Part shown: piece after piece, positions 1 to 10,290 of the stretch
Layout of the letters: each line of letters begins with the position of its first letter
How positions within the stretch are numbered: the stretch's first letter is position 1
From: Cunninghamia lanceolata
Lineage: Eukaryota; Streptophyta; Pinopsida; Cupressales; Cupressaceae
DNA length: 64,000 nucleotides
Direction: 5' to 3'
Assembly: GCA_027924645.1 (NCBI GenBank)
Contig: BSBN01000254.1
Location: 18,196,001 to 18,260,000, forward strand
Notes under the pieces: generated by a model
What the model was told of the DNA's origin: nothing
The model's input: the letters and a program-made list of their open reading frames with translations, nothing else
Database searches by the model: none
Program-made: the position numbers and the translations under genes

Positions 1-252
1 ATTATTTCAAGATTGAAATATATATTGAGAGCTAATCATCTCCATGGTTTCTCCCCTCCTTGGGGTTTTCCACGTAAAATCTGGTGTCTCTTGTGTTTGA
101 TGTTGTATCTGTGGTTAAGTTTCTGATTTCATACACTCATTGTTAAATCATAATAATTATGGATAAGTGATGAATGTTTAATTACAGAAAGTGTTTATGT
201 TTTTGGGACAACTGATTCACCCCCACTCTCAATTGTCTAGTGCATTTCAACA
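1..252 (+). mobile_element. 3' end of a Copia-type LTR (cut by window edge)
   Basis: This stretch has the layout of the last 250 bases of the Copia LTR that ends at 10222: a CATGG motif, a pyrimidine run, GGGTTTTCCACGTAAAA, then GATTCACCCCC and a CAACA terminus. No tRNA-complementary primer site follows base 252, so this is the downstream end of a 3' LTR or a solo LTR rather than a 5' LTR. The element body lies outside the window. The exact last base is uncertain by a few positions. Confidence 0.6.
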
Positions 253-744
253 ACTTTGTGACAAATAATAAAGAAATTTATAATTTATTACTTTATTATT
301 TGTTTACATTTGTTTATCAATTTCTAAATCATGCAAACTAAGGGTAATTATTTTCAAAAGGTTTAAAAAATAATAACTCTCCTTATAACTCCCCTTTTAT
401 TTGCATAATCACCTGCACCCTTATGACTCCCATGCCATAATTCTACATCATTGCATCTCCATGCATATACATGTGATACTTGATCACATTTCTAAGGTCA
501 AAAGACCTTCAAAGAAAAGGTATCATTTGATTTTGAAAAGACCCTTCGTGGGCTCTTTGGCATCATTAGGTTTCTAACACTTAAAGTGTTGACCTCGGGC
601 ACTTTTTGGATAACAATGATATCATAAAAAGAAGTCAAAATCAAAAAGAGCCCACAGTCGGGCTAGGGCATTCGGCCAAAAAGAATATGAAAACCTAAAA
701 ATCTTCATTTTGCACTTTGCTTTCTCTTCTTGTTGCTCTGCCCG

Positions 745-842
745 CCGACATGCTAGGGTTTCTCTACTTATTTTGGAGGCATTGTGGAGGTTTAAACTGC
801 TACTTTTGAGCTATTTTCAACATCGTCATGGCTCGGGTAAGT
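745..842 (+). promoter_or_regulatory. Candidate 5' leader with telo box and short first coding exon
   Basis: A TAGGGTTT telo-box core at 754-761 lies in a pyrimidine-rich leader. About 65 bases downstream is ATG GCT CGG (828-836), followed immediately by a consensus donor GTAAGT (837-842). A TGCAG acceptor-like site ends at 912. Short ATG-proximal first exons after telo-box leaders are common in plant translation-related genes. The sequence after the acceptor soon meets a stop in the joined frame, so the true second exon, if any, was not found. This may be a host gene start, a pseudogene or chance. Confidence 0.25.
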
Positions 843-1263
843 CTCCTTTCTATATATTTTTGTTTGCTTGTAAGAAAAGGTGATGAAACTACATTGTTTG
901 TTGCTCCTGCAGCTACCTCCTTTCGAGTTTTTGTATAGTAACATCATGATGAAAGAAAGCCCTCCTTTTTTGCTTTTGGTTCACTCCATATTTGCTTTGT
1001 TTTGTTTTAAAGAATAAGGGAAGAAAGATAGTTTTCTACACTGGTTTTTCATTTAGCTCATTGTATCTTGCTTCTGTATACTCTTCTTCCACTTGCTCGG
1101 CCTTCATGGTTAGCATTGAGAGTTTGAACTCTTGGAAAAGAGAAAAAGTAGCTCATACTTCCTTCTATGCTTTGCTCTTTCATTCATGGCATGATGACTA
1201 CTATAGGAACAAGTATGTATGGCCATTAAACTAAAGGGATAAACAACTTTACTTACTATATGT

Positions 1264-1280
1264 AAACCCTAGTAGGGTTT
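1264..1280. repeat. Telomere-motif dyad 1 (AAACCCTA-N-TAGGGTTT)
   Basis: A perfect inverted repeat with 8-base arms and a single central base. Each arm is the plant telo box, a permutation of the TTTAGGG telomere unit. The same dyad, with a different central base, recurs 164 bases downstream. Telo boxes bind plant TRB and Myb-type telomere-repeat factors at gene promoters. Whether this dyad does so is inference. Confidence 0.75.
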
Positions 1281-1427
1281 GGTAAAAAATATACTCCATC
1301 TTTGCTATTCCTCTGTCACAAAAGACAATATTGTTTCTTATCATTGTGTTCACCTCTCTGTGCACTATTTTTACTTTGGCTTTCATGTAATGAAGTGATG
1401 AAGGAGGTTTTTCCTATTATTTAACAT

Positions 1428-1444
1428 AAACCCTATTAGGGTTT
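1428..1444. repeat. Telomere-motif dyad 2 (AAACCCTA-N-TAGGGTTT)
   Basis: This is the second perfect dyad of the plant telo box, again with 8-base arms and one central base. It may be an independently kept regulatory palindrome or a scar of telomere-repeat insertion in opposite orientations. No longer telomere tract is present. Confidence 0.75.
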
Positions 1445-4400
1445 CACCTACTCTACACTTTCCAGCTGTGCTTTCTGCTCTTTTGAAAGAAGATGGTGAC
1501 ACTTGAACTTTGACCTTTGTAAACAAACAAAAGAATAAATATTTATGTGTATTTTGCAATAAACTCATGAGAAGCCCACTTTCTCTTAACTGAACTAGCA
1601 TCTGTCTGGTTTTTTCTTTCATTGTTTTGGTATTCCATCATTGTATGAGTATTGCTGCACTATCATTTAGGTCCATGCATTGTTAATATATTTGAAATGG
1701 TCCTCAAAAATGCATATGATATCTCACTGGTAGGGTGTGACAGGCTCCTTTATTTTATTAGATTGTTGGACAACCTTAGAATGATGAGGACGCCCTGTTT
1801 CTCTCATACTGTCATCATTTGGGAGACCTACAATTTCATTATGCAGCTCTTAAACTCTCTGATAGAGTCTTTTTAGACTAGTATTTGTCTAGTCTGATGG
1901 TGACACTGTAATATTAATCTTCAAACACTGTTTGCATATATTACCTATAGTATCTTTATATTGGCAATGTTCCTCTACTGTCTTCTATCTCTGCTCATAG
2001 TGTATGAACCTGCATGTTCCTTTACCAAACACCATCCTCAATGCCAATCTTTAATGCTCATCTACTGTCCTCCTTCATCTGCATGTAAGATTACAGTACA
2101 AACTTTGGGTCTTTGATGTTGAGATTAGGCTGATCTAAATTGCCTTGAATGTATGCAAACGGTCCTCAAACCTCTACAGGGATACTTTTGGGTATAACTT
2201 CTTTGAGACAGTCCCTTTGCACTAATATTAATCAGTTCTTGCAAACTTGATAGGCCCCTCTGGAATAGCAGTGAATCCTATCCCTTAGAAAGGTCTCAAA
2301 TAGACACATCATACCTTCTAAAAGGAGAAAAAGATTTGGAAACAATATTGCAGACTATATTTGTTAGTCCTCCAACAAAGGCAGACTTCCGACAGTCTCT
2401 TTGCACTTTTGCTATGGTTTATACTGGATCTTAGTATTCACTTGTTATTCTTCAACATTTTCTTTGACAATGGATATCATTATTTTTCTTACTCAGCATG
2501 ATGACTCCATGACTTATGTCATTCGACAGCTGAACCTTATTGTCACTGCTCCTGTGGGATATGATTTTCTTCATGTTGTAGAGATATGTGATGCCCATGT
2601 GATGATTGCTCTTTCCTTAAGGTGATTGTCCCATGGTTGTGACATTGTAAGCTTTTCTCTAACTTATCATAACAGTTTGTTTCTCCTTTACTTCTTAAGG
2701 CAGTCCTATTATCTCTACTTATGATCTCTCTTGCATACAAGACAATTGACATGGCATGACACACAAATATAGGCTTTTTCTCTTGGTATGACTATCCTAT
2801 AGATGATAATATGCTTTATGACTGATAGGACAGTCATGATCATGACTAATTTTTGTCCTTTATGGTTATTTCATGCATTCAATAGCAATCTTACATCTCA
2901 TTCACAACAAAAGTGGTAAATACATGTTCTATTGCTGCTCCAACTGCTGCTCCATGATGCATCCTTGGCTTCCATACTCTTGATGTAGTATTAAATGTTG
3001 TACATAATGATAAAATAGGCATTTATTGTCAAGATGACTATATCCAAGATGACTGTGGTGTCCATTGTTTATATTCTTGTAGATCATATACATCCATGCA
3101 CTGTGTGTTCACTTGATGGCATCAGTATGTCTTTGCATGATGTCTAGACAGTAAAGAGACTTTCTCTTGTACTTTATCATTATGAATGGTGTTTATGACT
3201 GCTCTACTTCATTAGTTGTCCATGATGTATTGGTGTTGTCATTGACTTTTAATCAAAATATGCTTTTATTTATTGATCTGAAAGTTTCTTTCCTATCTTA
3301 TATTCCCCTTAAGATCAAGGGGCAACATGCTAGGCTCAACCCTTGTAGGAGCCCATTTTTTACCACATGTTGAAATGTCCTGCATAATGATGAATGTACC
3401 TATACCTACACATTGCACAAACAAGTTAGATAAAATAATGAATTCAATGTTCATATGATGATTTGATCTTTCTAGCTCTCTTTCTTATTGATCCAATGCA
3501 TCATGACATGTGCTATATTTATGTTGGTAGGGCACATAGGGAGATTCATATCCGGAGCTCTAACCAACTGTTTACCATGATGCAGGCTCACTTGGTGATG
3601 AGGAGAGGAGGAGAAAGACAAAGAAGATCCACCCCAAAGCTATCTCAGGCAATGATGGATATGCATTTTTGTTTATGCTTCTCTTTCATTTATTTTATCC
3701 TCAGATGCATAGCATATTTCATGTTACATTGGTTCAGCTACTCCCACTGCTTGTGTGGGACATTTGATTACTCTTTTCTTTCCAATGAATATAAATGCAA
3801 CACTTGTGCAATTCTGTGTATACTTCATTTGTAAAATGAAAGAAACATTGTGAAGTGAATGAATCATTACTAAATTGAATGACAACAATGTCATGTGTTC
3901 TATATGTACTTTCCTTTATGTTGCAAAACTCTAAACAACAAAACTGAATTCAATCCATTTAAAGCACTTAAAATATGCAATGGTTAAGCATAGCAGGAAT
4001 GTGTTAGAATATTCTTCACCTTAAATACAATGAAACTATTTCAGCTCTGCCAATTTGAGTTGTAGGTGAAAAATTGCTAACACTAATGTAAACAAATAGA
4101 ACGCACTTTACTTCATTATTGAAGAGAATTAAATCATCCCCCAATTAAAGTGAGAGGGAAAACGAAAAAATATTTTAGTAAAAAATAAATATTATTAATA
4201 TTTTTGGAATCTATTTTAAATAATAAGAATTGGGTATGATAAATAAATGAATATTTTGATATTTTAATTAAATAATAAATATGTTTAATTAAAAAGTTGT
4301 AATAAAAGTATATAAGAGAGAATGAGGGTAAATATAAAAATTTTGGGCTCACATCTAAAAAAAGTAAAGTGGTAACCCTATTTTGAAGGTTAGGATCAAG

Positions 4401-4457
4401 CCAAAGGAGATACCAAAAAAGAAGGGAGAGAAGTAGCGAATTGAAGGCCTTCTAATC

Positions 4458-5822
4458 TTGAGGACAAGAAACCTAGAGGATGGTGAGATTCCACAGAGCC
4501 TAAAGTCCTATTTTGGATCAGACAATCCAAAACTTTGGGAACTCTTGGAAGAGGCGACAAAAGTAGGCAAAGAAAGTGAAAGGTCTTTGGAGAAAGAGAA
4601 GATTATCCATAAAGCTTCCTCCTTGAATGTTGATTTTAGAGTATGTGACCAAATTCTGAACATTCATATTGAAGATAATCTCATTAATCTCATTGTTGAA
4701 GAGTTAGAGTAGAAAGCAATCATAGCTAAGTTCATAGGTATCTTGAATTTAATGGATTAGGTTAAAAGTTGGATGGGAAAGAAAGGGTTTGATTGTCTAT
4801 AGCTAAGTATTAGGATTTTTTGAAAGGGTTTTCTACAAATTACCTTCCAGTTAGAAGAAGATAGGGAAATAATCATGTGTGGTGGGCCCTGATTCATGGG
4901 GAATGTAGGTTTGTTTATGCATAAATGGATGGTAGGCTTTGATCCCTTTTCAAAACCCCTAACACATGTTCCCATATGGATAAGACTATAGAAACTTCCA
5001 CCTAAGGTTTGGATTGAATAAATTTTGAAGATAATTAGGGAAGAGCTTGGAACCTTTGTCTCATACTCCCTTTGTATTGTTGAGGGGGAATAAGCCACCT
5101 ATGTGTGCCTTTAGGTCCTGATTGATATCACCATTCCCATAAAGCATTCCAGGACATTAGATTTTGTTCATCAGTACTCATGTGGGTTCAAGAATTAGAT
5201 GATGAATGGCTTCCCTTTAGATGTTTTGTGAGTCAAAGAATAGGTTACAAGGCTATGTTTTGTAATAAAGATAAGAAATGGAAGGATCCCTTGAAGACCA
5301 AATATAAATTGATATGGAGGCTAAAGGGAAAAAAAAAAGGAAACCTCTAATTCAGAGAAGGAACGAAGTGTTAAGAGCGAGGAGTGTCAAGTTGGATTAG
5401 GGGAATAGGTGGCTTGAGAGGACCAAAGTGCTCAGATTTTGATAGCAAATATGGGGCTTAAGGATAAGGATCAAATAGTAGCTAATGAAATAGAGGTAAG
5501 AAGTAACATGGACCAGGAAGGTGACTTTAATGTGGGTGGTGAATTAGGCATGGCAAAGGAGGTAGAAATGGTGTCAAGATTGGAATCTATGGTTGGAATA
5601 GGGGATGCCAATGTCTTGCATATGAGAAGTAATAGGAATTATACCCAGGTCAATAGAAAAGCTTATTTGTGTGGCAATAGGAATAAAGGGAGAAAATTGG
5701 TTGCAAGTAAGGCTAGAGAAGAGGTTAAGACGAACATTGCCAAGGGAACCCATAAATCTCTTAATACTTGCTACATCAATGGTGGGGAGGCCCCCCCACT
5801 GGACAACAATGAAACTCGTTAG
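4458..5822 (+). pseudogene. LINE ORF1 (DUF4283-type nucleic-acid-binding Gag-like protein), decayed
   Basis: A single reading frame of about 455 codons can be followed from 4458 to 5822, interrupted by many in-frame stops but with no frameshift that I could see. Residues around 120-215 match the DUF4283 pattern of plant LINE ORF1 proteins: GFLQITF, then EEDREIIMCGGP (the expected Trp after it is now a stop), FDPFSK, and PIWIRL followed by a PP-VW segment. ORF1 proteins of this class coat the LINE RNA. The C-terminal CCHC knuckle often found in the family is not visible. The last 14 bases overlap the start of the ORF2 endonuclease in another frame. DUF4283 identity is firm; function here is lost. 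Confidence 0.8.
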
Positions 5823-6338
5823 TTGGAATCTTCAAGGCTTGAACACCCTTGACAAATGCTACTTGGTGAGGTATCTATTGGAGGAACATACTCCAGATAT
5901 TCTAATTTTGTAGGAAATAAGTTGAAAAAGGAAGAAATAGATGAAAAAGATTTGTCAAGGTTGCATCAATGACTAGAAAAGTAGGGGAGATAGTGACTCT
6001 ATGGGATGATATAATCATCAAAGGGCAATTTTTGGCCTCATAGTCAAATACCATTTATGTTAAAATCTTGAATTCTAAAGAGAATCCCAGAGTTATGATC
6101 TCCAATGTTTATGGTCCTAGTTTGGAGGCTGACAGAGCTCAGTTGTTGGAAAATTTTAGTGTCCATTGAGGGTGCCATCGGGTAAAATGGATTATGGGGA
6201 GCAATTTTAACACCATCTTATGTTTGGAAGAAAAAGAGGTCAAAATTTGCATTCCAGTTCTAGCTCCCTTGTCTTTGCTTCCTTTTGCACCAACGAGGCC
6301 CTAATGGACATCAAACCATCCTCTAGATGATTCACTTG
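5809..6338 (+). pseudogene. LINE ORF2 endonuclease, N-terminal part
   Basis: ATG at 5809 opens the classical start of a plant LINE ORF2: MKLVSWNLQGLN, then PDILIL followed by a stop where Gln is expected, with the catalytic-position Glu still present after it. Further downstream are NVYGP (near 6100), WIMGSNFN (near 6190) and IKPSSR (near 6315), all endonuclease/exonuclease/phosphatase-fold landmarks. This enzyme nicks the target to prime reverse transcription. Stops and frame changes make it non-functional. The coding sequence is cut at 6338 by the solo LTR and continues at 7569. Confidence 0.85.
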
Positions 6339-7563
6339 TGTAACGTTAGAAAATGTCCCCTTGGGGGCTTTTTCCTCTTAAGGTTTAGCTCTTGGGTCTT
6401 TAATCTGCATTTAGAACATCTTGCATCATATTTTGGCATCCCGATGAGAAAACCCCTAAGTGTCATGGCAAATAGGACCTAGGGGGACCACTTGAGATAG
6501 ACCCTACCTAAAATAGGGGGGGAGGACATAGGTGCCCTAGTCTTGCCCTATTTTGGGTCAGGCCCAAATTTTAAGTGTCATTTTATGACTGTTATTTAGT
6601 CCTTAGGCCGACACGGTAAGTTTGAATTACGAAATTATTGACAAGAATGTTTGTAGTTGCATATATAAGCATGTTTAGGCATTCATTTGTAAACTAGATG
6701 GATATTGTGAACTTTATGCATTTTAAAGGTGATTCAAGGCATTCATTGTGTGGCAAGATCAGATTTTGTGTTGTTTATGTGTTTGTATTTGCAAAATTGA
6801 GCATCCATCTCCTCATGGCATGAAGAGCTTCTTCCTTCCATGAGATCTTCACTACAAGGTGATATTATTTGTGTTTGCCCACATTTATTATTTGGTTTTT
6901 GCCTCTATCCTCCAAGGATACATACTCTCTATCTGAAAACGGTGTTCGAAAGACTTGAATGTCTCTTCGGGACTTGACTGAGGCAAGCCTCTAAACACCA
7001 CAACCCCCTCCCCATTTTCACATGATTGCAAGTTACAGGTTGAAGAAGCAGGAAAAGTGGAGTTGTACAGAAGGGTTGCAGAGTGTCAGAATTGTAGATC
7101 AGAGCTGAAAATAGGGACCTGGACTCGGGTGCCCACTCATTAGTCCTTTGGATCCCGCAATGGAAGAATCTCTGAGATAGCAGGAACAGGTTGCAGATAA
7201 AGCTCTCAAATCTTGACAAAAATTAGGGTACTGGGCTAGGGCTCCCTCTCATTAGTCCCCGACTATTCCGCTTTCCAAATTTTGGAAACTGGTACACATT
7301 TGTCTATTATTTTACATCTTTCTATAGCAACATTTTTTGGTATTCGTATGTTTGCTTCCGTATTTGCATAATTAGGGTTTTAAGCATAATTGGGCATAAT
7401 CAAGCAATCAAATCACACAAATCTAATTTTCCCTACATTCTAAGTGACCAAGGGCCTGATAGTAGAGATTTACTCGACCTAAGGTCCTTGAATGATTTAG
7501 GGTGAAAGGATGATACACATGCAAACCATCAAATCAAACCCTATCCTAATTTTACCCTAAACA
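6339..7563. mobile_element. Solo LTR (1,225 bp) inside the LINE endonuclease
   Basis: The segment begins TGTAACG and ends CTAAACA, so it has TG...CA ends. It is flanked by the exact 5-base duplication ACTTG at 6334-6338 and 7564-7568. Removing it and one duplication rejoins the LINE endonuclease reading. There is no second LTR copy, primer-binding site or coding domain within it, which fits unequal recombination of a full element. A TATA-like CATATATAAGC lies about 320 bases from the left end, suggesting plus orientation. Two related motifs near 7125 and 7230 (CTCATTAGTCC) are internal repeats. The family is not recognised. Confidence 0.85.
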
Positions 7564-7568
7564 ACTTG

Positions 7569-7907
7569 AATAATAAGAGAGTTGGAGAAGACAATATTCA
7601 TATTAAGCTAGACATATTTATGGTAGGGTCTAACTAGGGCTTGAAATAGGTCTCCTTCTCCTTAAAGGTGTTGTCTTTTACTAGTTCAGATCATCTACCC
7701 GTAGCTTTGGATATTTTGAAGGACCTTAAGCCCACAAAGATCCCCTTTAATATGGAGTTCATGTGGTTCAAACACTTGGCCTTTAAATAAAATCTTGAAG
7801 AATGGTGGAAGGTGGATATTAAGGGATGCAAGAAGTTCATTCTACAAAAAAATCTTTGTCATGTTAAGAAGAGGCTTGTAGATTGAATAAGGAAGTTTTG
7901 GGGAATG
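7569..7907 (+). pseudogene. LINE fragment b: end of endonuclease and linker
   Basis: The reading resumes with a GEDNIHIKLD segment and reaches SSDHLPVAL (near 7690), the conserved C-terminal SDH motif of the endonuclease. After this come FNMEFMWFKHLAF and EEWW, the linker that precedes the reverse transcriptase in plant LINEs. Several stops are present. The fragment is broken at 7907 by the G-patch LTR element and continues at 26687 with KQWNKVEDEI. Confidence 0.85.
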
Positions 7908-7912
7908 TATTT

Positions 7913-8631
7913 TGTAGACACCTAAAATTGACACATGTCATGTGACATCATCTTTCGAGATCATTTGAGACACTTTATGATGCATTTTGTCCTAAGACCC
8001 TTATATACCCCTTTCATCACCTAATTATTTAAATAAATCAATCCCATTAGTGAATTAATTAAATAAATTATATTTATTTAATTAATTCCCACTTTTTCTC
8101 CAAATTAATTAAATAAATTAAAGATTTATTTAATTAATTCCACATTTGTCTCTATCTTCACATGGTTAGAAGCTTCTGGAAATCCTTATTATGTGGAGAC
8201 CATTTGACTTTATTCCTCTTAATCAACCTTCATATGACACTTGTCACATGACTACAACTCCTTGTGTCATTTAATCCTAGCCATCCATCACAAATCTAAT
8301 CATAGACATCCATTCCTATCCCTCATCTCCTATAAATCAAGCCTCACCCAAGCCATTTGGGGGATCTTGAAAGATCACATCTTCATACAATATCATGTTG
8401 TCAAAATCACTCTAAGATCTTCTCATCTATCATCCTCATACTATCGTTATGTTGCAGATTTGGGCAATCAACATCTCATCCTATCCATCATCCATCAAAG
8501 AGAACATAGCTAGTAGATTTGAGTGCATCTACTTTGTTCTATCACATGTGGAGGAATTGGTTTGAAGGTAAATCTAATTGGGTATCTTATCATTATCTTT
8601 GTATTGCCTTTGACTCAATTTTCTATCTAAA
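7913..8631 (+). repeat. 5' LTR of the G-patch element
   Basis: This LTR aligns along its length with 25940-26681. It contains two tandem perfect AT-rich stem-loops at about 8050-8140 and a TATA box (CTATAAATC) near 8330 followed by a likely transcription start. The final CA is mutated to AA here, whereas the 3' copy keeps TCTACA. Confidence 0.85.
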
Positions 8632-8655
8632 TTTTTGGCACGCCCCACTGGTCTA
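8632..8655 (+). promoter_or_regulatory. Primer-binding-site region of the G-patch element
   Basis: Directly after the 5' LTR is TTTTTGGCACGCCCCACTGG. Its position and TTTTTGG start match the primer sites of plant gypsy elements that read TTTTTGGCGCC or TTTTGGCGACTC. It is not the initiator-methionine site used by the other elements in this window. The priming tRNA was not identified. Confidence 0.5.
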
Positions 8656-8744
8656 ACCCTCGCCTTGCAAGTTTATGTGCTTGATTTTGCAAATTTAACA
8701 GTATTTTTATCAAATTTTGGTGATCAAGTTTTGTAGGTTGGCTC

Positions 8745-10222
8745 TGTTGGCAAGAGACACTGCTTTGATGAATGTTGAATGTTGTCATTGATGGAAACAA
8801 GGCTAAGGGATTCTACCAACATGGCAAAGAGACTTTACTCCCGAAAAATAAATGCCTAAGTATTGGTAGTATACATTATACAAAGGAAGTGACAGTATTT
8901 GAGATGGTATGCCTCCGCAGTTAAAGACACTTGTATGTGGTTCAGGTATGTTGTTCATAGCTACCTAGTGATCACATGTTCCAGTGTTCAAGTCCTGACT
9001 TCCTCCGGAAGTCATTTGGTGAAGTGTCTAAGTCCAGGTGAACAGAGTCAAGTCAGGAATACTGCACAGTACCAGAGTAAAAGGGTCTGCATTCCTCCAC
9101 TATGGCATATTTTGTATCACGATTTTGAGGCAACAAAGTTACATACCATGACTACCTAAATCCAAAGTTATAGCTTCTGAAGCTCAACAGATCACATTCT
9201 ACAAGTTCTGAAGCTCAATAGATCTACATTCTACAAGATCCACATTTTTCTATAAAGGACTATTATGTTATGCAGATCTGAAGGTATGTTAAAAGGTCAA
9301 TGATGAATGTTGGATATGTTTTTTAGAGTCTCATATGATCCGCAGTAGAAGTTATGATGTGGTAATTGAATTAGTTAAGTGTGTTCTTAAGGGACAAGCC
9401 GATAGACATGTTAGATCTATATGCGGAAAAGATATATTGTTCAAATAATCAATCTAAGTAGTTGAATGATTGGTGCTGACCTATATGAAGACTATTGTAT
9501 GATTGTTTGGGTCCACATTGTTGCTTGTGCACAAGATCAAGCTGACAAGGTGTAACACTTGCATACACGTTTCTTGTCTTACTTGCCGACCTAATTGTAA
9601 GATAATTCATGTTGAGGATATATATACTCGGTAGATTTTGGTATTGGAGGTGGTGATGTTGTTGATGTAGGAATTCAATGTGTGTGCGATCTAAGGCAAT
9701 ATTGTGATAAAACAAGGATAGCAAGGGCATAAGAATAAAGTATATGTAAAGTAGAGCAAAAAGAGCAGAATAAACACAATGAAGACTTTTGAATCTATAT
9801 ATTGAGCCATCAATGGAACTGCAATTTAGCATTTGATAGATGCATTTAGAGCAGTCATCTCTTGGTAGTGAGCGAATCTTTCTTCTATCTTCTCTTATGT
9901 TTTCTTGGCAGTGAGCCTAGTGCAATGAGCACTTTCTTGGACAGTGAGTCCTTGGGTAGTGATCCCTAAGGCAGTGAGCCTTCATGTAATTTGGTATTGC
10001 TATCATAATATATTGTGAGCTAACACTCACTGTGGTTTTTCCCTTGTTTGGGTTTTCCACGTAAAAATATCAGTGCCCATGTGTTATGTCTTTATGGTTG
10101 CTATTCTCTTGTTTATTTTGCTTTCATGTTATTAATTTTTGTAATTGGATTAATGAACATATTAAGAAGTGGTTTTGCGAAATACTAATTCACCCTCCCC
10201 CAGTATTCTTTGTATTCTAACA
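8745..10222 (+). repeat. 5' LTR of the ORF2-bearing Copia-type element
   Basis: The LTR is 1,478 bases, opening TGTTGGCAAGAG and closing TATTCTAACA. It is strongly similar to 15476-16967 with scattered substitutions, many of them C/T or G/A. A TATA-like ATATATATACTC lies near 9617-9628. A series of short repeats of the type GGCAGTGAGCC occupies about 9855-9990. Confidence 0.9.
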
Positions 10223-10224
10223 AT

Positions 10225-10236
10225 TGGTATCAGAGC
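10225..10236 (+). promoter_or_regulatory. Primer-binding site (initiator tRNA-Met type)
   Basis: TGGTATCAGAGC starts 3 bases after the 5' LTR. It is complementary to the 3' end of plant initiator tRNA-Met, the usual primer of Copia elements. Confidence 0.9.
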
Positions 10237-10290
10237 TTGTTTCCTTGGAAGGGGCTTAATATCTTGAGGAGGATCTGGGATAGTGTACTC

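Larger units (their letters stand above)
253..4350. other. Unassigned region, possible host-derived sequence
   Basis: I see no reverse transcriptase, gag or LTR signature here. The reading frames are short, without recognisable domains, and split by stops. The left part has promoter-like and leader-like features (telo-box motifs, an ATG next to a splice donor, annotated separately). A purine-rich segment near 3583-3680 follows a possible splice acceptor (ATGATGCAG) and could be a terminal exon, but I could not assign a protein family. Many ATGATGA-like motifs occur between 1780 and 3600 and suggested box C/D snoRNAs, but I found no convincing complete unit. Bases 4130-4350 are very AT-rich. 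Confidence 0.4.
4380..6338 (+). mobile_element. LINE (plant L1-type) fragment a: ORF1 and endonuclease start
   Basis: This is the first of four pieces of one non-LTR retrotransposon. It holds all of ORF1 and the N-terminal half of the ORF2 endonuclease. The piece stops in the middle of the endonuclease at 6338, where a solo LTR with an exact 5-base duplication has inserted. The endonuclease frame resumes at 7569. The 5' limit is uncertain; coding-like sequence starts near 4440 and nothing defines the element start exactly. Further pieces lie at 7569-7907, 26687-27434 and 57015-58020. Confidence 0.85.

Noticed and set aside
549..653. Inverted repeat GTGGGCTCTTT / AAAGAGCCCAC as a MITE end
   Set aside because: Only 11 bases pair, adjacent matching motifs are in the wrong order for one long stem, and no TSD was found.
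1780..1865. Box C/D snoRNA (ATGATGA at 1781, CTGA at 1858)
   Set aside because: Spacing fits but there is no terminal stem next to the boxes and no clear C'/D' pair. ATGATGA-like strings are frequent in this region by composition.
2784..2835. Hairpin with 13-base arms (ATGACTATCCTAT / ATAGGACAGTCAT) as a microRNA precursor
   Set aside because: Arms are too short and the loop is only about 24 bases. No star-strand geometry typical of plant microRNA precursors is seen.
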